Part shown: one piece after another, positions 12,601-24,619 of the stretch
How the letters are laid out: each line of letters opens with the position of its first letter
Numbering within the stretch: the stretch's first letter is position 1
Origin: Aurifilum marmelostoma
Taxonomy: Eukaryota > Ascomycota > Sordariomycetes > Diaporthales > Cryphonectriaceae
Direction: 5' to 3'
Length of the DNA: 64,000 bases
Assembly (NCBI GenBank): GCA_027559495.1
Contig: JAMXSV010000021.1
Span: 1 to 64,000, forward strand
Program-made: the position numbers and the translations under genes
Notes under the pieces: model-generated
What the model saw: the letters and a program-made list of their open reading frames with translations, nothing else
The model's database searches: none
What the model was told of the DNA's origin: nothing

Positions 12601-14084
12601 AAGATGATGGCAGCGAAGGAAGTGGCGTTGTTGTTGCCAAGGACATGAGCCCGAACTCGACCGCTGTAGGCCGCACCCCGGGCATCACCCCTCACAGCTC
12701 CTTTGGAGGGATGGGTGGGGGCTCCTTCTCCCTCGTCCCGCGACCAGACGCTGCGCAACCACCTCGGCCGTCCATGTTCGGCTCAAGTGCTCCTGTGTTT
12801 CCCCAGCCAGGTCCTACCAGCCCACGCTCGCCGAGTCCGATACGCCATGCTCTACCCCCGAGAATGGCGCCCGGTGAGGGCTCTCGCTCGGTTAGTGCAC
12901 TAGGTGTCGGACCTCGAACCCAGAGCTCTGGTTTCAGCAAGAGCATATCCAGCCGTGTGCCGCCTCGCGAGGACCCTAATGTTGCCCTGCAGAAGGAAGC
13001 GCAGAAGAAGCAGGCCGAGCAAGAACAGCATAGCCTGGAGGACGACGAGTACGAGAGGGTCCAAGCACTTCTTGAGAGCCCGGTCGACGCCACGTTGGAC
13101 ATCGGCGAGTTCAACGCATTCATCAGTGTTACCGCAGACGCTCATGCCTCGACAATTGCCGCTCAAGTGGAGGCTCTATACCGCGACATGAACGGCATGC
13201 TTGTGACACTGGGCCTGAATGCTCGGGCGCTGGCTGGTTTTATCCAGGGGCACGAAGGGAACAATCCTGACCAGAGGGAAGAGAAGACTCAGGACGACCT
13301 TGAGAACCTGGACGACTGGGTCCTCTGCGAGGCAGAAGATCTCAACCACATCCTGGATGACGAGTTGGCGCGAGATCTTGAAAACGGTCGTGTACAGAAC
13401 TACCAGGACACCTGGGACACATGTCAGGATCTGGAGCGGGAGACCCAGAAGCTTCGTGCCAGGAAGCAGGACCTCAAGCGCGTCCTCGACAACGTTCTTG
13501 ATCCTGACCAGGCTGCGACGGCCCGCATCATGCCCCTCAACGCCGAACAGGCTGCGCAGCAGAACGAGCTGCGCCAGTCGTACGCCCGCGTGACCAAGCT
13601 GATGGCCGACGCCGAGAGCGCCCTGACGATGCTCAGGACGAAGTTGGCCACCCTCGGCGGAAAGCCTAATGCTGTACCCACTGTGGACGCCATCATGCGC
13701 ACCATTGCGAAGATGACCTCGGCCTTTGAGAAGCGCAGCGGAGAGATCGACATCCTCGAGTCTCAGATGCGTAAGCTTCGCATGAGCGGCAGCCTGGGTC
13801 CCTCGAGCCGCGAGGGCACGCCCGGGGTCTTCAGGACCCCGCCACCAAACCGGCGCCTCACTGCGGCCAGTGGCAACACGCATTCACCATCACCGCTTCG
13901 CTCGCTCAATGGCAGTACCGGCCCTCGGGGCGGACCGTCGCCGCGGAAGAAAATGAGTGGGTTTACGGCAGATGACAAGACGGCGATCCGAGATAAGATG
14001 CAGAAACGCCAGGCTGTGCTTGATCGGTTGCGGGTCAAGCTAGTCGAGAATGGACCCAAGATGTCCAAGATGCATGACATATGA
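9605..14084 (+). CDS. NUP159: Nucleoporin Nup159 (cytoplasmic-face FG nucleoporin)
   Basis: A 51-nt first exon (9605-9655) joins exon 2 (9726-14084) across a 70-nt intron with a CTGAC branch and TAG acceptor, giving 1469 residues. From N to C terminus: a beta-propeller-like region (about 20-430) with repeated short strands such as RISHLAFTPDEQYLIMS; an FG-repeat region (about 440-840) rich in AFG, PFG and SFG units; three PLPPD motifs; an acidic stretch (about 950-990); a Pro/Ser-rich linker; and a long helical C-terminus (about 1110-1370) with heptad-like segments such as LRARKQDLKRVLDNVLD. This order is the Nup159 plan. The propeller recruits the RNA helicase Dbp5 for mRNA export, and the helical tail anchors the protein in the Nup82 complex. 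Length and order match filamentous-fungal Nup159. No defect is seen. Confidence 0.93.
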
Positions 14085-14724
14085 GGTGGTCGGATGTGAC
14101 AATAGACGGTGCCCTGATGGGCGGTGGCCAGAGAATGCAAGGAAGAGGGCATCTGTCGGAAAGGAATGGGAGGTATTGACTTTTTACCACAAGACAACCC
14201 TGGCGTTCATAATATCGTTCACAAGAAAGAATAAGTGTTCGAGATCTACATTATGAATTGCATGCTCTTGTGCCGTTCCTTGAGAGAGCAATGCATCTGC
14301 AAGATGCGTAGAATGGAACACACACGGCTTCTCACACCTTCGCCAGTGCTGTCCGCCAAGAGCATGCCAGGAATAATTTTACGAAGGATTGAAAGGCAAA
14401 CCTGGTAGATGAATTTGAATGCTGCACATAACTTGCACAGTTTTCCACACTCGCTCTTTTCACCTCATACACATACTAACAACTCATGGCTCATATATGC
14501 ATGTCAAAGACTATCGACATATCGAGGCTATTATTCATATTTTTTGTTTTATCAAAAGAGGTAAGTCTATTATTCAAAAATGCATTTGTTCCCGACACAC
14601 TCATAGCCAAAACACCAATTCCCCCTAACGCCACCCCAGAAGAACCCATGCGGGTCCTATACATTCAATCATGACCTCTCGCGCACTCACACACATGGCC
14701 AATCTATTTCCTTCTCTCTTTCTT
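14085..14724. other. Convergent 3' region
   Basis: Space between the 3' ends of NUP159 (+) and the O-fucosyltransferase-like gene (-). It is AT-richer than the flanks, probably holds both 3' UTRs, and shows no gene. Confidence 0.55.
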
Positions 14725-16401
14725 TCAAGGCCAAGTCCCCAGATAAAATGACACCGCCCTGTCCACCTTGCCAAACAGCGTCGACCACTTGTCCCACCAC
14801 ATCGCCATCGGCGGCGCTTCTTCCTCTCCTCCTTCTTTTTCGTCTTCTCCCGCTCCTTCCTGTGATGATGATGATGATGGCGGAGGGTTCGCGCCAGGTC
14901 TCGCGGTGAAGGACGAGCCGGTATCCTGCTGCGCGTAAGCCATGGCCCTGCGCAGCGCCACGTCCCAGGCGAAGCTGCTCTCCACGATGCCCAGCACGGA
15001 GCCGGCGCGCAGCAGGATCTCGTAGTCGACGAGGGCGCGCTGGTCCCAGGTGAGCCTGTTGAGGGCGGCGACCTCCGCCTCGTCGAGCAGGTCGCGCTTC
15101 AGCAGGACGGTGGCGTCGAGCTCGGCGGCCTGGCGGCGGAAGCGCACCACGTCGCCGTCGGAGGCGGTGAGGCCCGTGGCCAGGTAGGCGAGCCTGCGGC
15201 GGGGTTGCTGGGGGCCGGGGGCGGGGAGGCTCTCCAGGTGGGCGAGGTAGTAGGCGGCCTGGTCCTCGTAGCCGGGGAAGGAGGCCCAGATGTCGCGGGC
15301 GTCCTTTTCGGTGCGCAGGTGGATGCCCACGAGGCCTTCTGCGGTCTGCGCGGTGTTGCCCTTCTTGTTGGACCCGCGGGGTGAGGGCAGGGGGAGGGAG
15401 TAGACCTTGGCGAGGTTGTACAGGGCCGAGGCGGCGAGGGCCCTGATGTCGTCGCGGGTCCGGAGGAGTTTTCCGAAATCCGATTTGAGGTTGGTGGTGC
15501 CTTTCTCGTGGGCGGGCCAGGCGAAGAATGTGTTTGCCTGATCAGTGATGGAGAATCAGTATCTATCTGTTAATCATGGGTCATTGATACGGTACGAGAT
15601 CGACGTACCAGGTGCACCCGCACGGGATAGTGGCGCTTCTCGGGCGGCAGGTTCGCATTCAGGTAATCATCAAAGTAAGACGACAGGTTCTCTGGCCGCG
15701 CGAGGATGGTCGTCGGGATGTCCTCGTAGCTGACAAACTCCCTCGTGAGCTGCGAGAGGCCCAGGTTCAGGGGCTTGAGGAGGGACGGCCTGTCGTAGAG
15801 GGCGTCCAGGGAGTTGTGGACCTTGAGCTGGGGGCAGTGAGCCTGGAGGGCGGAGCGGATGTGAGGCACGGAGAACATGTAGTCCAGGCCGACGCCTTTG
15901 CTGTTCTGGGCGCCGTGGAGGTTGCTGATGTCCGAGACGGAGCGCTGGGCTATCCGGGGGAGGATGAGCTGGGCTATGCGGGGACGAATGGTCAGTATAT
16001 AGCAACAAAGCAGGGCCTGGCCAGGTTGTCTCCTGATTATTATTATCATTATACGCACCTCCAATCTCAATGGCAAAGCGCACACAGTTCAGCGCCCCAT
16101 TCTTGACTGACCCCAGCCCGCCCGGCACAGGCTCACACGACACGATGACGGCCTTGTCCTCGGAGTACCACTGCTTGCCCGCGCACAGGCTCGCCAGCTC
16201 GGAGCCGTCCAGGTCGCCGCCCACCTCGCCCGCCTCCAGAAAGTCGGCGACGAAGAGCTTCTTCTCGTCCTGGAAAGTGCGGAGGATCTCGCCGTAGGCA
16301 CTGCGGGCCGTGGGTGAGTGGTTGCGGAGGTAAGGGACCGTGAAGAGGAGGAAGAGGACCGCTATCAGGAGGTACCTGAGGAGCCGAGGGGAGGACGGCA
16401 T
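14725..16401 (-). CDS. GDP-fucose O-fucosyltransferase-like type II membrane protein
   Basis: Three exons (16059-16401, 15609-15973, 14725-15537, read leftward) give 506 residues. Introns are 85 and 71 nt with GTGCGT and GTACGT donors. The start at 16401 places a single hydrophobic anchor at residues 7-22 (LRYLLIAVLFLLFTVP) after a short basic tail, as in Golgi type II enzymes; an upstream in-frame ATG at 16440 is possible. A stretch beginning SLCAGKQWYSEDKAVIVSC leads into CVRFAIEIGAQLILPRI, and exon 3 contains VGIHLRTEKDA. This HLRxExD pattern is typical of the fucosyltransferase-like GT-B fold (O-FucT family). LTWDQRALVDYEILLRAG near the end is conserved in fungal relatives as I recall them. 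The donor and acceptor substrates are unknown; the fucosyl assignment is by fold family only. The C-terminal region has a Ser/Glu-rich low-complexity insert. Confidence 0.68.
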
Positions 16402-17198
16402 CTTGGCAGACCGGGTGTACCGATGCGTGAAGAAGTTCAAATCGTATCAGGATAGAAAGCGCAAGATAGGAGGAGGGGAGGGGGGGGGGGAAGGGGTCAA
16501 GGGGATGAAGAGCCTACGATGTAGGGCACGACAAAAGTCCAGACATCATAGTGAGGGGATTGGTTAGGTCATTGACGAGATGGACAGCGGCGGTAGCAGC
16601 AGGAGGAGGAGGCCGAGGCGCATCAAGCTTGAGAGAGCAAACAAAGTACCCCCAAAAAAAAAATGCTCGTGCTCCCTTGCTTGGAATGAAGCAAGGCTGG
16701 AGGAGCCTGTCTCTGGTTCTAGAAGGGCATGGCGCCGACCGGTTCTCAGCTGGGCCGAGCTAGTCAGTCGACGACCCTCTTTGCTAGAGCCCCTTAGACT
16801 GTCTTGGCGTGATCGAAGCAGACAAGACTCGACTGCTTCCATCTTTCATGTGCCACAATGAGCGCACATGCACACATACACACGCGTACAGGGGGACGAG
16901 AGTTGCGTGTCGCTCACTCCGTCTAACTCCAGGAGAGACTCGGAGCGGGAGGCCGGTCTCCCTCCGGGGCGGGTCCGGCAAAGACCCGAGTCCTGAACCG
17001 CTTCAGGTCCGGCCTGTCAGCAATCCATGGCTTCTTCCGAAAGCGCCCCTGGATCTGGCCTGGCCCAGTCGTGCGTGCCTACTTGCTGTGTGCTCTAGAT
17101 CAAGCACATGCCCGCACAGTTAGCTTTCTAGCTGCTGCAGGGCGGTCTGACCGGACAGGCTCATGCACAAATGACAAACGCCCCGATCCAAGCACGAG

Positions 17199-17230
17199 GC
17201 GGTGGTGGTGGTGGTGGTGGTGGTGGTGGC
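17199..17230 (+). repeat. GGT trinucleotide repeat, about nine copies
   Basis: A near-perfect (GGT)n tract within the large intergenic region. The G pairs at regular spacing could form a two-tier quadruplex, but that is inference. Confidence 0.9.
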
Positions 17231-19341
17231 GGCCTGCCACCCCTGGCTTGCCCCTTCTCGGTGCTCACCTGCATTGTGCCCCTGCGCAAGCTTCGACGTT
17301 GCCGTGCGACTCTGTACGACGGGCGATCTCCTTGTTCTTCCTCCCAGCTTACTGGGGGCAAGAATTGACGACGGCACGAAGAGACAGGTTTGGCCTGCTG
17401 TGGGTGCACAGACCCCCGCCCGCTGGTCGTTGGGCGGCGTTCATGTCTTGATGTGTGCTGCTGTACTGAGGAGTTCAGCCAGTTCCATGGGGATCTAGAC
17501 GCCCAATAGCAGGGTCACACTTTGATTCGCCCGGTACCCGGAGGTTTCCAGACCCCATCCCCATTCTGGAGGGGCCCATAATGGCCATCAAAAGAGTCCA
17601 CTGCAGTGCAGACAGAGTGAAGGTGCTGCCGGCTGATCTTCAGGCACAAGGACACAAGCGGTCCACTGTCTGTGCCGCTGTCAACTTTATCACGGGCGTC
17701 GGACTCGGAGCCACAAGCAAGCCGCAGCTCAGAAAGGCGTGAAAGTGGAGCGCAGGCCCAACAAAACAACGACACACCCGGCACGGGTCCATCCGCAGTA
17801 CCAGAGTACGTACATGCGTCATCAAGAGGCCTCGCTTGTTTGAATGTTGATTGGCGTTTTGTCGTGGCGTTAATGGACGCTGAGCCCCGGGGCTGCTCTC
17901 TCTCCCTCTCCCTCTCTACCCCTCTCAGGGAAGACCTGGCAAGATGTTTGAGGCTGCGCATCATGTACTTTTCGGGTTGGGCGGTTTCAGATCGGAAAGT
18001 ACCTCGTAAAACAAGAAACTTGGGGCGGTGTCTTGCCAGGTAATATAATAGCGGGCGTATTGTATAGCATAGATCTTCGGCAGGGACTGCACCAGTCCTC
18101 GATCGGATCAGCTTCCGGCCAGTGACAGCCAGCGGACCGACCCCTCCTTTGGTAGAGAGTTCAGACCATCGTGTGTCCATGGCCATGCGCGCTCTGCACA
18201 TGAACTTTGAGCAAGAGAGGGAATTCTTGGTTTTCTTGAGCTGATCCTAGAGTTGAAGAAAAGCCGTGGCGTGAGATCAGAGGCAATGAATGGTCGGTAG
18301 TATTGTACATATTGACACACGCCATGACACCCGTGGCCAGCTTGATGTGGTCCTTTTCTTCTTGTCTCCCCCCGCCTCTGGTGAACCAGTTGGACAAGAC
18401 CTATGCAGTGAGCATCGACACCCCCGCCCTCGGCTTTCGGCTACAGCTGCCCTACGTGACATTGCAGGCGGTGCTGTATATGCTATTGCTGGTGGTCAGA
18501 CACACCATCTCGTCCTGATGGGTGTCACTTAATCCTACTGCAGATATGGATGCAGCACGCAGCATGCAACCCCCTCCGCATCATGTCGTTTGTATGGTCC
18601 GGACCTGCTCCCTCCCTGCTGCTGTCAGCCACCCTGCAGGACACACAAACAACGAGAACGTGGGAGAACGGCTAAACGGCGCAGCAGAAGAAAGAGGAAG
18701 AAGTAGGAGAGCGGAGGGGTGGTGCCATATGTTGAACCCCATCCATGCAGCTAGCCGGGCGCAACACATACACCAACCATAGTACTACGACGCTGGTACC
18801 TGTAGTCGGTAGTCTAGAGCACAGAATCTGTCCAGATCAAGCCTCGTCCTCGCCTCCCACCTCTTTTTGCTTTTTTCTCTCTTCCCCCCCTCCTTCTCTT
18901 CTTTTCCTGTGTCCGTTTCCCGCTCTGGACCCTGTCCGGGAGAAATGCTCGCTTGCCCACCCCGAACCAACAAGCGACCAGAGGATTCCGCTCCATAAAA
19001 TAAGACGCGGGTTTCTATGTTTACACCCATGCGGGTCCCCACACAGAGTTATACATAACCACCTCTCCACGGGCCGATGGGAACGATATCACCTGGACAT
19101 GGACAAGAGTGGGTTTCCATGATTTATTTCCCGTGAGAAGCCAACCTCGTGATTCAGAAAAGAAATAGCATGGCTGGTGTGGTGCAGGATACCGTGTCCC
19201 GACGAGTAATCTGATCGCAGGGGCGGCTCATTTCAGGTTCAACATGCAGGGTGAGAGTGGGCCACCCTTGAAGAAACCTTGTGGGTGGGGAGCGAGAAGG
19301 AGAATGCAAGACGGGTGGATGAACAAGAAAAGAGAGAAGAC

Positions 19342-19362
19342 AGAGAGAGAGAGAGAGAGAGG
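19342..19362 (+). repeat. GA dinucleotide repeat
   Basis: About ten GA units in a purine-rich stretch within the intergenic region. Confidence 0.9.
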
Positions 19363-19768
19363 ACGAGGGACGAGGACAGAAGACAGGGTGCGGGAAGAGG
19401 AAAAGTGGGGAAGACGCGTCTTGGTGACGCGTGACGGACGCCAAAAAACGCGGTGGTGGCTACTACTGTACTTCTTCTGCCCTGCACGTACTCTTCACAC
19501 GCCCCAAGACAGGACACCCCCTCTCCTGGTCCTGGTCCGTCATCTTTCCATGCACGATCCCCCCCCATACTATGTACGTCCCGACTGCATGCTGCACTGC
19601 AATGCACATCACATGTGCCACATCAATTAGTTTCGTTCGTCCCTTCATGTGTCTAGCCGTCTGTCCTCTACGCACTGTAGACTTGGTTGCTTCTCCAGAG
19701 TAGGCAACATGATTTTCAGAAGAAACAAAAAGAAACCACGACAAATCAGGGAATGGAAGGGAAGAGGG

Positions 19769-19787
19769 AAAAAAAAAAAAAAAAAAA
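19769..19787 (+). repeat. A19 homopolymer
   Basis: Nineteen consecutive A residues in intergenic DNA. A T22 run follows about 150 bp downstream on the same strand. Confidence 0.95.
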
Positions 19788-19931
19788 GGGCGGCTGCTGA
19801 TTTCCCAGTCCCAGCCCTTCGTGCTCATTCCCTCTAAATCAGGATTCTGTTCATCTCTCATCTTGGGTGACTTAATTTCCCTGCCATCTGGAAGGACTTT
19901 CGTCACACTGTCCTCCAGCCTCTCTTGTTTC

Positions 19932-19953
19932 TTTTTTTTTTTTTTTTTTTTTT
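19932..19953 (+). repeat. T22 homopolymer
   Basis: Twenty-two consecutive T residues. With the A19 run at 19769-19787 it forms an inverted pair that could base-pair in RNA. Confidence 0.95.
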
Positions 19954-21195
19954 GGCCTTGTCTTTTTCGAACATTATCGCAATCAGGGAAGAAGGGGTCC
20001 CACCGAAATAGAACAGACAAGCGAAGCCGACCTGTTCAGCCTACAGGTCCCTGCTGTAAGTATTCTGGGCCCGGGCCCGGGGGAGAAAAATAGAGACAAG
20101 GCATCCCATCCCATCCCCCGTCTGATCCACATCTGCAAAATGTCCAGCATCGTCATCGTCAACAGGAAATCCTGATTACCGGTTCTGGTCCTTGGAACAG
20201 CAACCGACAGGTGCCCATCTTGTCTCACAATACACACACACACGCACACACCTCGACTGACCCCACATGCTGCAACGTTCACATCCGGCCCCCCCTCCCA
20301 TCCACCCTGTCCTGCCTGTCAGCCCGTCAGTCCTACCTGTTGTTGGAACTCTTGTTGGACCACCCCCGTCCAACTCGATGTACCCTCGACAGCGTCCACA
20401 GCCAGAGGCTCGACACTCGGCCCCTCTCTCACTCGCCCAGAAGACCCTTCGGGTAGCGAAAGGCTGGACCCACGGGGCCGCCTGTATCCACCAGAACAGC
20501 CTCGCTCACGTTACCACCCGTCCCATCCATCCCAATTCCCACCAGCCCACTCTCAGCTTATCTCCCGACGATTGCCTGCATCTGCTTAGAATAAGGTACT
20601 GTACCTGCTTTGCATCTTGTGAGCCTCCAGCAGCGCCTAAAATTGAACCTGGCGGGGGGCGGGCGTTGATCAGTTGTCCGTGCTCTCAGAACCTAATCTC
20701 GCAACCTGCCGCAGTGCCCCTTGTCTTTGGTCTGTGTCACTGTCTGGGATAGAAAATAAGAACAAGTCAGGAAAAAGAAAAACAAGGAACAGAAAAGCAA
20801 GAAAGAAAAAAAAAAAAAAGTAGGGCAAAGAGAAGGGCTAAAAGGGGGGAGGGGTGTGTGTGTGAACAAGCACTCAAGAGATACACTTACTTCTCTTCCT
20901 CTTTGCTGTGCACCTTTTTTTGTCAGAGAAAGCACATGCATAGGTGTCTAACAACGGGAAAGCGAAGCGCTGGCTGCTGCACTGGTGTTGCTCGCTCAAT
21001 GGCCCGAAGTGCCTTCATTGCTTCTTACCGCCAGCCTAGTAGCGCTCCGTCCTCATTATTATCGCGAGACGTCTCGCCTGGGCAAGGGCCTAGGTATCCA
21101 CACCCCAACCACCACCTGCAGTAGGCGCTGCGCGTCGAGAAGGAGTCCCCGTCAACCCCCCCTTGGGTCCTTGCAGACATCAATCGCGCATACAT

Positions 21196-21221
21196 CATAC
21201 ATACATACATACATACATACA
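21196..21221 (+). repeat. CATA tetranucleotide repeat
   Basis: Six near-perfect CATA units in intergenic DNA. Confidence 0.9.
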
Positions 21222-21380
21222 CATGCTGCACCAGACTGGATCCTGGGATGGATTGGCAGTCGTGCCTGTCTTCTCAAATTTTTGGGTGTCTTTCTCGCTC
21301 TGTATCTATCAGTCCTGCAGAGGTTGAGGTACTGTAGAAGCAGAGAGAGAGAGGGAGAGAGAGGTCTCGACTAGAGCCAC

Positions 21381-21488
21381 CAAGGTACATTGGTACCATC
21401 GAATTAGCGGTGCGCCAGGTACCGCAGTACACCGGAACGTACTATAGTACAGCGGTACTGCACTGAAAAGTACCTATGCCGGGAGTAC
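21381..21488. repeat. Cluster of GTAC palindromes
   Basis: Nine GTAC tetramers occur in roughly 105 bp (at about 21384, 21392, 21419, 21427, 21439, 21447, 21455, 21470 and 21484), several as GGTACC or AGTAC. Random sequence would give fewer than one. The function is unknown; see the findings. Confidence 0.85.
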
Positions 21489-22465
21489 AGAGGGGCAAGG
21501 GACATGGGGCATGGGACCTTGATCGGGCTAAAGAAAAAGTGATCGCTGCAGCGCCTGCAGCCCACCCTGCCCCGTCGAGGGCTCCACTGCCACTACTGCT
21601 GCTACGGTACCTCTCTTCACCACCCGCAATCCTTCCCATCCCATCCCAAGCCATCCTCAACCTCGACCCGCCCTGCCGCCGTCTCCCACCCTACCCTCTT
21701 TTCTCCTCTGTATGCCCGTCCCAAAGAGCCACGGCGACCAGGGAACCCCCCCAGAGCGTGCGTCGTTCCTACATAATACCCATACTCCCGCCTCGTCGCC
21801 ACCCTCCCCCCCCACCCACTTCACATTTCATCAACGATCGTTCCATTCTCTTGTTATGACCCTTCCTTCCTACGATTCGGTCGCAAACAATCCTGTCGTC
21901 GCCTTTCTCTTTTTTTCCTTTACCATACGATTTTTGACGACAACGATCTTCTCTCCTTTAGCTCCCCCCCCCCAATGTTTCCCGATCACGAACCCGCGCT
22001 GCCCTCCTCCTTGACCACATTTGCACCGATCGTTTCGCTCTATTTTATCTAATATCTGAATATTCGCCGATTTGCCTACTCCCTCGTCCCTATCAGAGAA
22101 ACACACAAGGAAGCCGTAGCGCCACTATCGAATCGAAGACGGTGAAGCCAGCCACCGCGAATTCGAGACTGCGGTGCATTACATGCGATACCAAACTCCT
22201 TGCCATTCATCAGCGCCTCTATCTTTGCGACACACACACACAAACACACAAACACCCATACCCTTTTCCACATTCGGATCGCATTTCCCTTGGACTCGTC
22301 GAAAACTTTGCGGAGCCGGAAGCGACCTGCGCGCATACCATACTACCTCGCCATAACCGCCAGTCGACGTCGCTCTCAGATAGCTCTCAGCAGCTTTCGC
22401 ATTTCGGCGCTTCTTGTCGCCCAGAGTTGATGATCGCGCCAGACTGCGCATCGAATTGATACGCC

Positions 22466-24406
22466 ATGAGCGCAGACCAGAATCCCGCGGCCTTGTTCGC
22501 ACAAGGTCGCTTTGCCGCTCCGAGGACTCCTGAACCCCGTGACGAGGTCATGTTCCAGACACCCTGCACCCCGCGACCGCGCTTGAGGATAAAGCGAAGA
22601 CACGACCCTCAGCACCTCGTCGCACCCACCCAGCAGTTCCTGGCCTCTGTCGCTGCCGCCGACGTACCCATCCCGAGCATCGAGGAACCCGCGATCGCTG
22701 ATCTGGAGCCCGAAGCTTTCCCTCCATGGAGTGATCCCGAGCGCATGGACGACCAGATGATCAGCACTGCTGGCCTGCTTCACCCGCCTCTTGTCCGCGG
22801 ATCGCTGACTACCCCGCCCAAGACACCTGCGACCGAAGACCCTCCATCCCTTACTCCGTCTCGATACCCAAACTGGTCCATCGATTGGATGAGCAGTTGC
22901 GAGTCCAGCCCGGAGCCCGAGTCGCGACCGTCAACTGCACGATCAACACGCACGAGCAGGTCCTCCTTCAGCCAGCTGTCGTCCTGTTTCTCGGACGAAG
23001 AAGTACAGTTCAGCCCGGACGTGTCGAGCTCTGAGAAGTTCTTGTGCTTCAGCAATAACAGCCATCACCACAACCCCTTCAGCTCGGAAGAGACTCAGCC
23101 AGATACGCTCCACCCGCAGGGTGGCGCGAGCAGCAGAACACCAAGAAAGGCCCCATGGACCAGGGCGATGGGCGCACACCTGTGGGCGACATACAATATG
23201 TACCTGTCCGATCCCCGTGTCACGCCTTTTCAGATTGGCAAGAGTGGTGTCCCGCCAGAGGGCGTCTGCAAGAGGGTTGCGCGCGAAGCCGCCCGTAGCT
23301 GGAAGGGATCCAAGGCGCTCGCGAAACCCGGTGTTGCTGCCGATGCCAAGAGCGGCAGCTCGACCCCCACAGCAGAGTCGTCTGGAGCTTTTATCCGGTG
23401 GCCGCATACTGGTGCGGCTACATGCGCACACCTGAGACTGTTGTGCAGGCAGAAGGCCCGAGGCCCTGACGGCGGACAGATGCGCTTCTCGTACTTTTCC
23501 AGGAGTCCAACTCCCTTCACCAACACGACCACCGCCCCGTGGGGCCGAAGATCGACCCCCGGCGCTGCTTCGTCAGCCTTTGAGACCCACGCCATGTCTA
23601 CGTCCCTGGCGGTCACCACCTCGGAAGCTATGAACCCAGAGGGGCCACTCGCGCAGCTGACCAGCTCCACACCCGACTCTCTGGCCATGACTCCTCCTGA
23701 GAGCCTGGACCATATCCCACTCCCCAATGTTGATGCGGAGCCGTCACCCGAGGAGCGGCGCCGCCTTGGCTCTCCCATCAACGCCAGAAGTTATGGGCCC
23801 AGCTCATCATTTTCATTGACTGATGTGTTCGATGTCCCTGCCGATGCCTGTCAGCGGCAGACACGCACTGTGAGCGGGCCCCGGCAGAGACTTCAGTCTC
23901 CAGTGCGCCTCAGCCGATCATCGACCCAGAAGAGGAAGACCGGGCAGGCCCACGAGGCACGCAAGCGCCCCAGCCTGTCCACCGACTTCTGGCTCGACCC
24001 CAGCGTGGCGGCCAGCCGCGGTGACAACCACCACCATCTTGCTCACAAGAAGAGCTTCAGCCTGAGCTACGGCGAGGATAACATCTTTGCCTCCCGGTCC
24101 CGGCCGCAGCTCTTCATCGACACGGCGCAGGTGACGAGCCAGCAGCCCACAGCGCCCGTGGACGTCCCGAGACGGCTTGGCTCGCCCTTCTCGGTCGCTG
24201 GCTCAAGCTTGAGCGTGCCCAACAGGTTCAGCCAGCCCAGCTTCCTCGACGTTGCCATGTTTGGGCGCCGCTTCTCGACCGTACATCCCTCAAGCGGCCC
24301 TCATCCCAACGAGCCTGCCAGCATCAACCTGGCCTCGAGGCTGGCTTACATTGATCAGCGTCTGAAGGATTTCAACAGCCCCCAGCAGTCCGAGTCTCCT
24401 CTGTGA
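22466..24406 (+). CDS. Unrecognised protein, 646 residues, with a WTRAMGAHLWATY core
   Basis: A single uninterrupted frame from the ATG at 22466. I do not recognise a named domain. Most of the protein is Ser/Pro-rich and probably disordered, with repeated SP/TP motifs that could be phosphorylated. One compact block stands out at about residues 229-281: WTRAMGAHLWATYNMYL, then DPRVTPFQIGKSGVPPEGVCKRVAREAARSWKG. Its aromatic and basic pattern suggests a folded helical domain, possibly nucleic-acid binding, but that is a guess. A CAHLRLLCRQKA stretch follows, and a conserved-looking C-terminus has LASRLAYIDQRLKDF. No signal peptide or membrane segment is present. It has a long pyrimidine-rich upstream region. 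It is probably a nuclear or cytoplasmic fungal-specific protein. Confidence 0.78.
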   Translation: MSADQNPAALFAQGRFAAPRTPEPRDEVMFQTPCTPRPRLRIKRRHDPQHLVAPTQQFLASVAAADVPIPSIEEPAIADLEPEAFPPWSDPERMDDQMISTAGLLHPPLVRGSLTTPPKTPATEDPPSLTPSRYPNWSIDWMSSCESSPEPESRPSTARSTRTSRSSFSQLSSCFSDEEVQFSPDVSSSEKFLCFSNNSHHHNPFSSEETQPDTLHPQGGASSRTPRKAPWTRAMGAHLWATYNMYLSDPRVTPFQIGKSGVPPEGVCKRVAREAARSWKGSKALAKPGVAADAKSGSSTPTAESSGAFIRWPHTGAATCAHLRLLCRQKARGPDGGQMRFSYFSRSPTPFTNTTTAPWGRRSTPGAASSAFETHAMSTSLAVTTSEAMNPEGPLAQLTSSTPDSLAMTPPESLDHIPLPNVDAEPSPEERRRLGSPINARSYGPSSSFSLTDVFDVPADACQRQTRTVSGPRQRLQSPVRLSRSSTQKRKTGQAHEARKRPSLSTDFWLDPSVAASRGDNHHHLAHKKSFSLSYGEDNIFASRSRPQLFIDTAQVTSQQPTAPVDVPRRLGSPFSVAGSSLSVPNRFSQPSFLDVAMFGRRFSTVHPSSGPHPNEPASINLASRLAYIDQRLKDFNSPQQSESPL

Positions 24407-24581
24407 GCTGCTTCCTGGGATTCTCAACAACACATTGCCGCATCACGCAACGCGGAGCCATTCGTTCTCGTACACGTATTTATTTCCTTATCATGATATC
24501 ATGAAATAACGGCGCGCCACGGAATGATACCAAATCGGTGCGGCGAATAACGGAACTTGACAGGCGCAAACATGTGCTTTT

Positions 24582-24619
<38 letters not shown>

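Larger units (their letters stand above)
16402..22465. other. Six-kilobase intergenic region without a convincing gene
   Basis: This lies between a leftward and a rightward gene. No reading frame here combines an ATG, coding-like composition and sensible splice sites. It holds a GGT repeat, A and T homopolymers, GA, CATA and CA repeats, and a dense GTAC cluster, listed separately. From about 21500 to 22465 it becomes pyrimidine-rich with several ATGs, and is probably the long leader of the gene at 22466. Non-coding transcripts cannot be excluded from sequence alone. Confidence 0.55.
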
